From contig CAVYZS010000011.1 in assembly GCA_963773085.1 (NCBI GenBank), forward strand, positions 62,001 to 126,000: 64,000 bases of DNA. Reading direction: 5' to 3'. Below the pieces are notes generated by a model, which saw only the letters and a list, made by a program, of their open reading frames with translations, did not search any database and was not told where the DNA came from. This DNA is from JAENVT01 sp963773085. GTDB lineage: Bacteria > Actinomycetota > Acidimicrobiia > Acidimicrobiales > Ilumatobacteraceae. Shown piece after piece: positions 56,439-64,000 of this stretch. Both the position numbers and the translations under genes were made by a program. Within the stretch, counting starts at the first letter, position 1; each line of letters opens with the position of its first letter.

Positions 56439-57612
56439 TCGGCGGCGTCGAGCGCCGCGGCGACCATCGACAACATCCGCGCCGAGCACCCCGCCATGTT
56501 GACCGGCGGTGCGACCTCGTCGACGATCTTGCGGGCGATCGCCCGGAACTCTTCGGCCGCCAACCCGTTGCCGTCGATCGCCACCGGGCGGCCGGCATCG
56601 CCACCGGCCGCCACGGCCGGTTCGAGCGGCACGCGACCGAGCAGCTCGACACCGATCTCGTCGGCCAGAGCCTGGCCACCTCCGGTTCCGAACAATGGGT
56701 ACTCGACTCCGTGCTCGCACGTGAACGACGACATGTTCTCGATCACGCCGCATACCCGCAGGAAGCTGCGCCGGGCCATGTCGGCGGCCCGCGCCGCGAC
56801 CTTCTGAGCCGCGATGGCGGGAGTCGTGACGATCAGCAGATCGGTGCGCGGCAACATCCGCGCCAAGACCCATCTGCACGTCGCCGGTTCCCGGCGGCAT
56901 GTCGATGAACAGGTAGTCGAGGTCGCCCCAGTGCACATCGCGCAGGAACTGCTCGACTGCCTTGTTGAGCATCAGCCCCCGCCACATCAAGGCCGTGTCT
57001 TCCTCGACGAGAAATCCCGTGCTGACGACCTTCAACACCCCGCGCCCCACGGGCAACGTCCGCGGGATGATCATCGGCTTGTCGCGGCCCTCGACGGTCT
57101 CGGCCTCGAGCCGGTCGTCGATGCCGAGCAGACGCGGCACCGAGAAGCCCCAGATGTCGGCGTCGAGCACACCGACGGTGAACCCTTCGGCAGCGATCGC
57201 CGCGGCGAGGTTGACGGTGACCGACGATTTGCCGACTCCACCCTTGCCGCTGGCGATCGCCAGGATCCGCGTCGATGCAGCTACTTCGGTGTTCGGCGCG
57301 TTCTCGCGTGCGTTCCAGCGCGCCTTGAGCATGACCGTCTGATCGCTCTTCGCTGGTCATCTCGCCCCAGTCGATCTTGACCTTGGTCACACCGGGGTGC
57401 ACGGCAACCCTGGTCTCGACGTCCTTCTTGATCTGGGCGCGCAGCGGGCAGCCGCCGATCGTCAGCTTGACACCGACGGTGACCACGCCATCGTCGGTCA
57501 CGTCGACCGACGGAACCATGCCCAGCGTGACGATGTCGGCGCCGAGTTCGGGGTCGATCACCGACGCGCAGCAGCTCCGTGACCGTTTCGACATCGGGCG
57601 GGCTGGGAATCA
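56420..57612 (-). CDS. mrp: Mrp/ApbC iron-sulfur cluster carrier ATPase, three frameshifts
   Basis: The N-terminal MIP18/DUF59 domain (VIDPELGADIVTLGMV, GGCPLRAQI) is followed by the P-loop domain with ASGKGGVGKSSVTVNLA (deviant Walker A), DADIWGFSVPRLLG, DYLFIDMPPGTGDVQ, and ENMSSFTCEHG. Frames break near 57565, 57345 and 56870; joining them gives one normal Mrp of about 397 residues that starts at GTG 57612 (VIPSPPDVETVTELLR). Carries Fe-S clusters to apoproteins; divergent from erpA, an Fe-S gene too. Confidence 0.87.
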
Positions 57613-57676
57613 CAACATCAATTGTACGGTTACAGGTCGTTACAATGACTTTCGAACCGTAGGAGGAGCCAACACC
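57613..57676. promoter_or_regulatory. Divergent mrp/erpA promoter region
   Basis: A 64-bp gap. It holds direct repeats GGTTACAGG and CGTTACAAT and an imperfect inverted pair ATTGTA...TACAAT, plus the erpA ribosome site AGGAGGAG (57661-57668) about 8 nt before its GTG. Coordinated control of the two Fe-S genes is possible; no IscR-type operator was recognised. Confidence 0.4.
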
Positions 57677-58010
57677 GTGATCACGCTCACCGATACCGCC
57701 GCCGTCAAGGTCAAGGAACTGCTCGAGGCCGAAGGCGATCTCGATCTTGCCCTGCGCGTCGCTGTACGCCCCGGCGGATGCAGCGGATTCTCGTACGAGA
57801 TGTTCTTCGACGGCGACGTCGCCGCCGACGACGAGAAGGCCACGTTCGGCAATCCTGGGGCGACCGTCAACGTCGTCGTCGATTCGGCATCGGCGCAGAT
57901 GCTGCAGGGCGCCACGCTCGACTACAAGGACGGCCTCAACCAGGCCGGGCTTCTCGATCAACAATCCCAACGCCAGCCGCACGTGCGGCTGCGGGTCGAG
58001 CTTCAGCTGA
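57677..58010 (+). CDS. erpA: A-type iron-sulfur carrier (ErpA/IscA), one frameshift
   Basis: ITLTDTAAVKVKELLEAEGD, LRVAVRPGGCSGFSYEM (first Cys), then after a one-base insertion near 57948 (GGG run) FSINNPNASRTCGCGSSFS with the paired Cys-Gly-Cys. The joined product is about 110 residues, normal for the family. Passes Fe-S clusters to target enzymes. Confidence 0.9.
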
Positions 58011-58920
58011 GCGCTCAGCCAAGAACGCGTCGAGCCGCTCGTCGAGTTCGGTCTGATCCCAGATCACGTCGATGCGATCGTGAACGATTCCGTCGGGTCC
58101 GACCAGGTAGAGCACCGGCTCGTAGTCCAGCCCGAGCGCGTCGACTGCCGGCGCAATCGTGGTGGCGGCATCGTCGGAGTAGACGTCGGCGTGCACCATC
58201 ACGATCTCGTCACCGAGCCGCTCGTGCGACTTGACCAGAAACTCCAGACCGGGCGCACACGTGCCGGTCTGGCAGTGCGCGGGCGTGCCGACCATGTAGC
58301 CGACCGGCTTGCCCGATGCCAGCGCCTGGGTGAGGGTCACGGCGTGGAGTGGGCACGGGCTCGGCGTCAGCGTGCAGTACGGCTCGACGCCGCGGTGATC
58401 GTCGACCGTCGGAGTGTCGAACGGCGGCAGCAGTGACCCGACGTACGGGACGGTCACCTGGGTGGGATCGCTGACGAGGAACGCGGCACCGAAGCCATCG
58501 TCGCCGTCGAGGCGCAGCGTGTACGTGCCCGGCTGGTCGATCTCGACGTTGAACGCCCAATACGGGAATCACCATGTCGGTCGAGCGGATCGGCGCGCTG
58601 ACCGTCGCGATCTGCTGGTCGTTGGCGTCGAGCACCCGACCGTTGAGGACTGCCGGACCGGTGTTCAGCAGGCTGCCCTTGTCGGCGAGCGAGATCGGCA
58701 GGCGAACCTTGCCCGGCACGAACGTGTTGCTCGGATATCGCTGGGCGACGGTGAACCCCGTGGTACCAGGGTCGGGTTCGGTGCCGTTCCCACCTCCGGT
58801 CGAATCGCCGGTGGAACCAGCGGTCGGAGTGCCCGAACCTGCGGAGGAGTCGTCGCCACATGCTGCCAGGACGAGGAGTGCACCGGCGCCGGCAAGGAGA
58901 TTGCGCCGCGACATCGACAT
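57936..58920 (-). CDS. Tat-type lipoprotein with thioredoxin-like domain, one frameshift
   Basis: Starts MSMSRRNLLAGAGALLVLAA, then CGDD: twin-Arg-like signal with lipobox LAAC. A Ser/Gly/Thr linker leads to a beta domain (TGFTVAQRYPSNTFVPGKVR). The frame breaks near 58560 and resumes as IDQPGTYTLRLDGDDGFG, then a thioredoxin-like region with VGTPAHCQTGTCAPGLEFL (CxxxxC) and EPVLYLVGPDGIVHDRID. Secreted redox or binding role suspected. The C-terminal end overlaps the convergent erpA by 75 bp, so the true stop may differ. Confidence 0.65.
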
Positions 58921-58927
58921 CTCCGCC

Positions 58928-58950
58928 AGTGTACGAGTTGTGCCTACGAT
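58928..58950. promoter_or_regulatory. Back-to-back -10 boxes of two probable leaderless genes
   Basis: The gap between the two divergent ATGs is only 36 bp. Plus strand TACGAT (58945-58950) is 6 nt before the ridA ATG; minus strand TACACT (58933-58928) is 7 nt before the lipoprotein ATG. Confidence 0.5.
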
Positions 58951-58956
58951 GCCCAC

Positions 58957-59311
58957 ATGAGCAAACCTCTCGGCCCGTATACCCCCGTCGTTCGCGCCGG
59001 TGACTGGATCATCGTCAGCGGCCAACTCGGCCTGCAGGACGGCGCGCTCGTCAGCGGTGGCGTCGCCGCCCAGACGGCCAAGGCGGTCGAGAACCTGGAG
59101 GACCAGCTGGCCAGCGTCGGGGCATCGCTCTCCGACGTCGCCAAGACGCTGTGCTTCCTCACCGACATGGACACCTTCGCGACGTTCAACGAGGCCTACG
59201 TCGAGGGCTTCGGCGACGCATCGCCCGGCGCGCAGCACCATCGGCGTCGCCGCGTTGCCCGCCGGCGGCGCAGTGGAGATTGAGGCCTGGGCGTACAAGC
59301 CAGTAGGGTGA
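58957..59311 (+). CDS. ridA: RidA-family imine deaminase, one frameshift
   Basis: GPYTPVVRAGDWIIVSGQLG at the start, NLEDQLASVGASLSDVAK and FNEAYVEGFGD follow; after a break near 59222 the other frame gives RPARSTIGVAALPAGGAVEI with the substrate-binding Arg and EIEAWAYKPVG at the end. About 117 residues when joined. Hydrolyses reactive enamines/imines released by PLP enzymes, and a PLP enzyme is encoded just downstream. Confidence 0.88.
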
Positions 59312-59472
59312 CCGCCGTGCCTGGCGCAATCGCAATCGTCGTCGTGCTCCTGCTCCTGCCGGTGCTGGTGTGCATGGGCAGCGCGGTCATTGCGGTGGTG
59401 CTCGGCGTGGTCCTCAACCACGATGCCGAGGTCCGCCACGAGGGCAGCGAACTGCTCGATCTCAACGTGTGA
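59308..59472 (+). CDS. 54-residue single-helix membrane protein
   Basis: GTG overlaps the ridA stop (GTGA). MTAVPGAIAIVVVLLLLPVL begins a long hydrophobic segment through VIAVVLGVVL, then a charged tail NHDAEVRHEGSELLDLNV. Ends 2 bp before the next ATG. Function unknown; gene packing and reading-frame integrity support it being real. Confidence 0.6.
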   Translation: MTAVPGAIAIVVVLLLLPVLVCMGSAVIAVVLGVVLNHDAEVRHEGSELLDLNV

Positions 59473-59474
59473 CC

Positions 59475-60855
59475 ATGCATCGTCACGATTCGTCGACCGA
59501 GGTGTTGACGCAGGCCGTCGTGCGGTACGCCGTCGAGCGCATGCGTCTCGACCCGCCACCGCTCGACAAGACCCGACCTTCGGCCGAGTTGCGGGCCATG
59601 GCCGGCAAGACGATCACCGCCAAGGGCATCGGTGGCCTCGAGGCGCTGCGCATCTTCGCCGACGTGCTCGGCCCGGCGAGCATCTCGATCGACCACCCGC
59701 GGTTCCTGTCGTTCGTACCCGCCGCCCCGACCGAGGCGTCGATCCTGTTCGATCTGGTCGTCGGGGCATCGAGCATCTACGGCGGGTCGTGGCTCGAAGG
59801 CGGTGGCGCGGTGTACGCCGAGAACGAGGCGTTGCGCTACATCGCCGACCTGGTCGGCTTTCCCGATACGGCCGGCGGAGTGTTCGTCACCGGAGGCACC
59901 GCCGGCAATCTCAGCGCGCTGATCGCGGCACGGTTCCGTTGGCGACACCGCGCCGACTGGCGATCGCGATCGCACCCGCGGGGTGATGGTGACCTGCAAG
60001 GGAGCCCATTCCAGCGTTGCCTCGGCCGCTAGGGCGATCGATGCCGACATCGTCTTGGTGCCGGCCGACGACCACGGACGGATGTGGGGTAAGGCCCTGC
60101 GCGACGAGCTGATGGGATTGTCGGCCGACGATCGCGACAACGTGTTCGCGATCGTGACGACGGCCGGCACCACCAATGCGGGCGTGATCGACGACCTCGC
60201 CGGCGTCGCCGACGTGTGCGCCGAGTTCGGCGTCTGGATGCACGTCGACGGTGCGTACGGCGGTGCCGGCTTGGCCGCGCCGAGCGTGCGCGATCGCTTT
60301 CGCGGCATCGAGCATGCCGACAGCTTCATCGTCGATCCGCACAAGTGGTTGTTCGCCCCGTTCGACTGCTGCGCGCTGGTTTATCGCGACCCGAACGTCG
60401 GGCGGGCTGCGCACACGCAGCACGCCGAGTATCTCGATGTCCTGCACAGCGGAGACGACAGCGACGACTTCGAATGGAACCCGAGCGACTTTGCCCACCA
60501 CCTGTCACGCCGCGCCCGTGGTCTGCCGTTCTGGTTCAGTCTGGCAACTCACGGCACCGAGGCCTATCGCGACGCCATCGAGACGGCGCTCGACGTCACC
60601 CGACAAGGGGCACGGCTCATCGACGAGGCCGATCACCTCGAGCTGATCATGGAACCCGAGCTGAGCGTGCTGCTGTTCCGCCGCCGCGGTTGGACTCCGG
60701 CCGATTATCAGGCATGGAGTGATCGCATGCTCGCCGACGGCTTGGCCTTCGTCACTCCGACGTCGTGGAATCGAGAGGTGGTCCTGCGGCTGTGCATCAT
60801 CAATCCGCTGACCTCGATCGACGACATCCGGATCATCGTCGACTCGTTGGTCTGA
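59475..60855 (+). CDS. Group II PLP-dependent decarboxylase, one frameshift
   Basis: Resembles aromatic-amino-acid/glutamate-type decarboxylases: HPRFLSFVPAAPTEASI, GVFVTGGTAGNLSALIAAR, a PLP-stacking His in CKGAHSSVASAA, HVDGAYGG with the Asp, and DPHKWLF with the Schiff-base Lys. One frame break lies near 59970. The joined product is about 460 residues. Substrate cannot be read from the sequence. Confidence 0.88.
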
Positions 60856-60870
60856 GTGCGGGCCTGAACA

Positions 60871-62238
60871 GTGTCAGATCTGCTGATCCGCAATGCGCGA
60901 CTGCTCGCCACACTCGACGCCGGACGGCGTGAACTGGCCGGTGGCTGGGTGGCCATCGACGGCGGGTTGATCACCGCGGTCGGCGGCTCCGCCGATGCCG
61001 CACCGCCGGCAAGCGAGACCATCGACGCCAGCGACTGTCTCGTCACACCAGGACTGATCAACACCCACCACCACATGTTCCAGAACCTGACCCGCGCCTA
61101 TCCGCCGATGACCGACAAGCCGTTGTTCGGTTGGCTGCAATCGCTGTACCCGTTGTGGCGGGCGATCGACGAGGAATCGGTGTATACGAGCGCGTTCGTC
61201 GGCCTCGCCGAACTCGCGTTCAGCGGGTGCACGACGTCTGCCGATCACCTCTACCTGCATCCTCGCGGCGCCGGCGACCTGCTGTCGGCCGAGATTGCGG
61301 CGGCCGCCGAGATCGGGATGCGGTTCCACCCGACGCGGGGTTCGATGTCGTTGAGCGAGAAGGACGGAGGGCTGCCACCTGACGATGTCGTCGCCGACGA
61401 CGACGAGATCCTGGCCGCCAGCGAGCAGGCCGTTGCCCGCCATCACGATCGATCCCACGGGGCGATGGTGCGGGTGGCGCTGGCGCCGTGCAGCCCGTTC
61501 AGCGTGACCGAGGCGCTGATGGTGCGCTCGGCCGAGCTCGCCGAGCGCCTCGACGTTCGCCTGCACACCCACTTCGCGGAGAACGCCGAGGACGATGCGT
61601 TCTCGATCGACCGCTTCGGTTGCCGCCCGATGGAGTATCTGGAACGCACGGGGTGGTGCAGCGAGCGAACCTGGGTTGCCCACTGTGTCATGCCCAACCA
61701 CAGCGAGATCACCCGGCTCGCCGAAGGCGGCGTCGGCGTCGCCCACTGCCCGAGCAGCAACCTGATCCTCTCGTCGGGAATCGCTCCCGTGGTGCGGCTG
61801 CGTGCGGCCGGAGTGTCGGTCGGGCTGGGCGTCGACGGGTCGTCGTCGGCCGACAGCGCGTCGCTGTGGTTGGAGGCCCGACAGGCAATGCTCCTGGCCA
61901 AGTTGAGCGACGGCGCGCAGGCCGGCACGGCGCGGATGGCACTCGAATGTGCCACGGTCGGCGGCGCAGCGTGCCTCGGTCGCCTCGGTGAGATCGGTGT
62001 GATCCAGCCGGGCGCCGTCGCCGACCTCGCTGTCTGGCGGCTGACCGGGCCGTCGTTCGCCGGTGCACTTGCCGACCCGATCGAGGCCTGGCTGCGCTGC
62101 GGGCCCGTCTCGGCATGGCACACCATCGTCAACGGACGAAGCATCGTGCGCGAAGGCAACATCGTCCACCGCGACCTCGACGACATCCTCCGACAACACA
62201 CCCGGCACGCAGCTCGAATTCAACGTCTCGTCGACTAG
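60871..62238 (+). CDS. Amidohydrolase (8-oxoguanine deaminase / AtzB-like)
   Basis: 455 residues, GTG start. Metal and catalytic residues of the cytosine-deaminase-like amidohydrolases: NTHHHMFQNLTRAYP (HxH), RLHTHFAENAEDD (His and Glu), WVAHCVMP (His), and GLGVDGSSSADS (Asp). MSDLLIRNARLLATLD and ADLAVWRL are the flanking beta-sandwich strands. The pattern with HHHMFQNLTR is that of 8-oxoguanine deaminases and hydroxyatrazine hydrolases. Likely purine or triazine deamination. Confidence 0.85.
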   Translation: MSDLLIRNARLLATLDAGRRELAGGWVAIDGGLITAVGGSADAAPPASETIDASDCLVTPGLINTHHHMFQNLTRAYPPMTDKPLFGWLQSLYPLWRAIDEESVYTSAFVGLAELAFSGCTTSADHLYLHPRGAGDLLSAEIAAAAEIGMRFHPTRGSMSLSEKDGGLPPDDVVADDDEILAASEQAVARHHDRSHGAMVRVALAPCSPFSVTEALMVRSAELAERLDVRLHTHFAENAEDDAFSIDRFGCRPMEYLERTGWCSERTWVAHCVMPNHSEITRLAEGGVGVAHCPSSNLILSSGIAPVVRLRAAGVSVGLGVDGSSSADSASLWLEARQAMLLAKLSDGAQAGTARMALECATVGGAACLGRLGEIGVIQPGAVADLAVWRLTGPSFAGALADPIEAWLRCGPVSAWHTIVNGRSIVREGNIVHRDLDDILRQHTRHAARIQRLVD

Positions 62239-62302
62239 CGCGTCATGTGGACCGCTCGTGGGATGACGCCTCAAACCTCGTTCCATCAGCCAGACTGTTG
62301 GC

Positions 62303-63002
62303 ATGCATATCAGTCGGCGAAGTCTGTTGCGCGCCGGTGCATCGACGGGATTGCTCGCCGTGCTCGCGGCGTGTGTCGACAGTGACGTCCACTCGTCGGC
62401 ATCCGACAGGAACGGAACCGGCGACGCATCGGCGGGCGTCGGGGCCCTTCCCGCTGCCGCGGCCAACCGCACCAAGTTCGCGATGGTGGGTGACTCCATC
62501 ACCAAGGCATCCTCGAAGTCGCTGACAGAGGCGCTCGGCCAGCAGGGCTTCACCGAGATCGCCATCGAGGCCGAGGTCAGCAGACGGATCGCTGTCGGAG
62601 ACGGCAAGGGCCAGCCGTTGTCGGGTGTCAAGACGCTCTTCACGATGATCTCCGAAGGCGTCGAGCCCGATGTCTGGGCCATCGCGATGGGCACCAACGA
62701 CGTCGGCAAGTATGACGACGCTTCGGCCTACGCCGATCTCATCGATCAGATGATGTCGATGCCCGATGTCGAGGTGCCGATCGTCTGGGTCGATGTCTAC
62801 AACCCGAACCAACTGGCCGGCACCAAGATGTTCAACCTGGTGCTACGCGACCGCGCCGCGAGCGCGCGGCAACGCCACGGTGGTGTCGTGGTTCGATCTG
62901 GCGTCGGATCCGAAAGAGAAGATCCTGCGAACCGATCACATCCACCCCAACCAGAAGGGCACTGTCGTATTCGCCGATCTGGTGTCGGCTGCGCTCGGCT
63001 GA
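62303..63002 (+). CDS. Tat lipoprotein SGNH/GDSL hydrolase, one frameshift
   Basis: Signal SRRSLLRAGASTGLLAVLAA then C (twin Arg, lipobox LAAC). Block I FAMVGDSIT has the nucleophile Ser, block III IAMGTND, and block V, after a frame break near 62865 in GC repeats, is DHIHPNQKG with catalytic Asp and His. About 233 residues joined. Secreted esterase or acyl hydrolase. Confidence 0.85.
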
Positions 63003-63007
63003 ACTGG

Positions 63008-63685
63008 TCAGGAACCCCAGCGGCTCTGGCCGAAGCGGTAGCCGACCGAGCGAACGGTCTGGATCAGGTTGGCTTGCTCCTCACCGAGCTTGGCCCGCAG
63101 ACGGCGCACATGCACGTCGACGGTGCGGGCTCCGCCGTAGTACTCGTATCCCCACACCCTCGACAACAGGATCTCCCGAGTGAACACCTTGCCCGGGTTC
63201 TGGGCGAGGAACTTGAGCAACTCGTACTCCATGTACGTGAGATCGAGTGGACGTCCCTCGATGGTGGCCTGGTAGGTCTCGACGTTGAGCGCCAGCCCAC
63301 TGTACTCGACCGTCTCGGCCTTCACCTGGGCGAAACCCTGGAACAGCAGATGACGTAGACGGGCCTCGACCTCGACGGGGTGGAACGGGGTGAGGCAGAA
63401 GTCGTCGTAGAGATCGTCGCGGAGTTCCAACTCACTCAATTGCGCCCCGGTGAGCAGCAGCAGGAGCCGTGTCGGGTCGTCACGTTTGCGCAGCGCCCGG
63501 CACATCGCCCAGGCGCCCTCCGGGTCGGTGTCGCAGGCCACGATCGCCCCGGACCACCCTGCCGGCGGCTCGTGGCTGGCGGCATCTTCGGGCGATGAGA
63601 CCGCCTTCCACCTGTATCCGCCGAGGTCCAGGGTACGCGCCAGATCCGGCGGTGGTGGCTCCGGGTAGACGACGAGTTGTTCCAT
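63008..63685 (-). CDS. Atypical OmpR-family response regulator beside glnA (GlnR-like)
   Basis: 225 residues, start MEQLVVYPEPPPP. The N-terminal receiver is degenerate: no acidic pair near the start, IVACDTD in place of the usual phospho-Asp strand, and LTPF without the invariant Lys. The C-terminal winged helix is intact: LDLTYMEYELLKFLAQNPGK, LLSRVWGYEYYGGARTVDVH and IQTVRSVGYRF. Actinobacterial GlnR is such a phosphorylation-independent regulator of nitrogen genes, and glnA lies 10 bp upstream in the same direction; no partner kinase is present. Confidence 0.8.
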   Translation of the reverse strand: MEQLVVYPEPPPPDLARTLDLGGYRWKAVSSPEDAASHEPPAGWSGAIVACDTDPEGAWAMCRALRKRDDPTRLLLLLTGAQLSELELRDDLYDDFCLTPFHPVEVEARLRHLLFQGFAQVKAETVEYSGLALNVETYQATIEGRPLDLTYMEYELLKFLAQNPGKVFTREILLSRVWGYEYYGGARTVDVHVRRLRAKLGEEQANLIQTVRSVGYRFGQSRWGS

Positions 63686-63695
63686 CACGACGGCG

Positions 63696-64000
63696 TTACA
63701 GCGCCCGCAGGTAGCGGTCGTGCTCGAAGGCACTGACATGGGTCTTGTAGGAGCGCCATTCGCTGCGCTTGTTGCGCAAGAACCACTCGAAGATGTGCTC
63801 GCCGAGCGCTTCGTGCACCAGCGCCGACTGCTCCATGACCCGGAGCGCATCGCTGAGCGATTGCGGAACCAGGTCGATTCCGAGCTTGGCCAGTTCGGCA
63901 TCGCCCATCTCGAACAGGTTGCTGTCGGCCTCGGCGGGCAATTCGTAGCCTTCGGTGATGCCGCGCATTCCGGCGGCGAGCATGACCGAGAACGCCAGGT
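63696..64000 (-). CDS. glnA: Glutamine synthetase type I, C-terminal part (cut by window edge)
   Basis: The frame is open to base 64000 and ends TAA at 63696. LAAGMRGITEGYELP.EADSNLF, LPQSLSDALRVME-like VPQSLSDALRVMEQS, ALVHEALGEHIFEWFLRNK and the final SEWRSYKTHVSAFEHDRYL match the last 100 residues of GSI. Combines glutamate and ammonia. The tail does not show the NLY-type adenylylation site, which would lie outside this part. Probably cotranscribed with the regulator downstream. Confidence 0.85.
   Translation of the reverse strand, partial: LAFSVMLAAGMRGITEGYELPAEADSNLFEMGDAELAKLGIDLVPQSLSDALRVMEQSALVHEALGEHIFEWFLRNKRSEWRSYKTHVSAFEHDRYLRAL

Noticed and set aside
58006..58019. Palindrome GCTGAGCGCTCAGC as a terminator between erpA and the lipoprotein gene
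   Set aside because: It has no loop or T-tract and lies in overlapping coding ends; chance is likely.
54584..63002. Run of pseudogenes
   Set aside because: Breaks are single-base, both halves conserved, and essential functions are included; sequencing error is simpler.

Overview
This window is high-GC actinobacterial chromosome. The features that say so are a whiB7-type regulator with its leader, an actinobacterial caa3-type cytochrome oxidase cluster (ctaC with a fused cytochrome c domain, ctaD, ctaE, ctaF, ctaG), a Glu-Asp-Phe tRNA cluster, GTGA/ATGA-coupled operons, and many start codons lying 6-8 nt behind a -10 box (probable leaderless mRNAs). Gene content resembles Acidimicrobiia (Ilumatobacter-like); that placement is inferred from general resemblance, not from a search. 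No phage, plasmid, insertion sequence, rRNA or CRISPR array was seen.

Layout. 0-11.4 kb: the end of a sortase-anchored DUF11-repeat surface protein, a HisD paralogue with altered metal ligands, nucleotide synthesis (purA-purB, pyrE), a TesB thioesterase, a LarA-like protein and the ribosome-rescue factor ArfB. 11.6-27.4 kb: an envelope/secretion-like block made of an FtsH-type protease, a PilM-like protein, a three-ATPase EccC/EssC-like protein, MoxR, DUF58, a transglutaminase-fold protein lacking its catalytic Cys and His, and a 1547-residue Ig/cadherin-repeat surface protein. 27.4-36.7 kb: a GGDEF-EAL enzyme, engB, a lipoprotein, a fused alpha-beta E1 2-oxoacid dehydrogenase, three tRNAs, a hotdog thioesterase, DegV, DUF2017 and clpS. 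36.8-46.4 kb: heme and cytochrome oxidase genes, beginning with an unusual subunit I-like/subunit III-like pair in which all six canonical subunit I histidines are replaced. 46.4-54.2 kb: an ABC exporter, a glycosyltransferase, serS-pdxH, and a whiB7-tlpA-ccdA-poly-gamma-glutamate-hydrolase-like operon with an attenuator leader, followed by a FatA-like thioesterase. 54.3-64 kb: a palindromic tandem repeat, then housekeeping and catabolic genes (orn, NUDIX, mrp, erpA, ridA, a PLP decarboxylase, an amidohydrolase, an SGNH esterase), ending in an atypical OmpR-type regulator beside glnA.

Most genes between 54.8 and 63 kb, and several between 22.7 and 31.2 kb and at 49.9 kb, carry single-base frame changes whose two halves join into normal full-length proteins. 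I read these as sequencing indels and annotate the joined genes.

Strongest candidates for something undescribed: (1) the ligand-less oxidase subunit I/III-like pair with its companion membrane protein upstream of the genuine caa3 genes; (2) the EccC-like/PilM-like/MoxR/DUF58/dead-transglutaminase/Ig-repeat block; (3) the whiB7 leader and the redox and hydrolase genes behind it.
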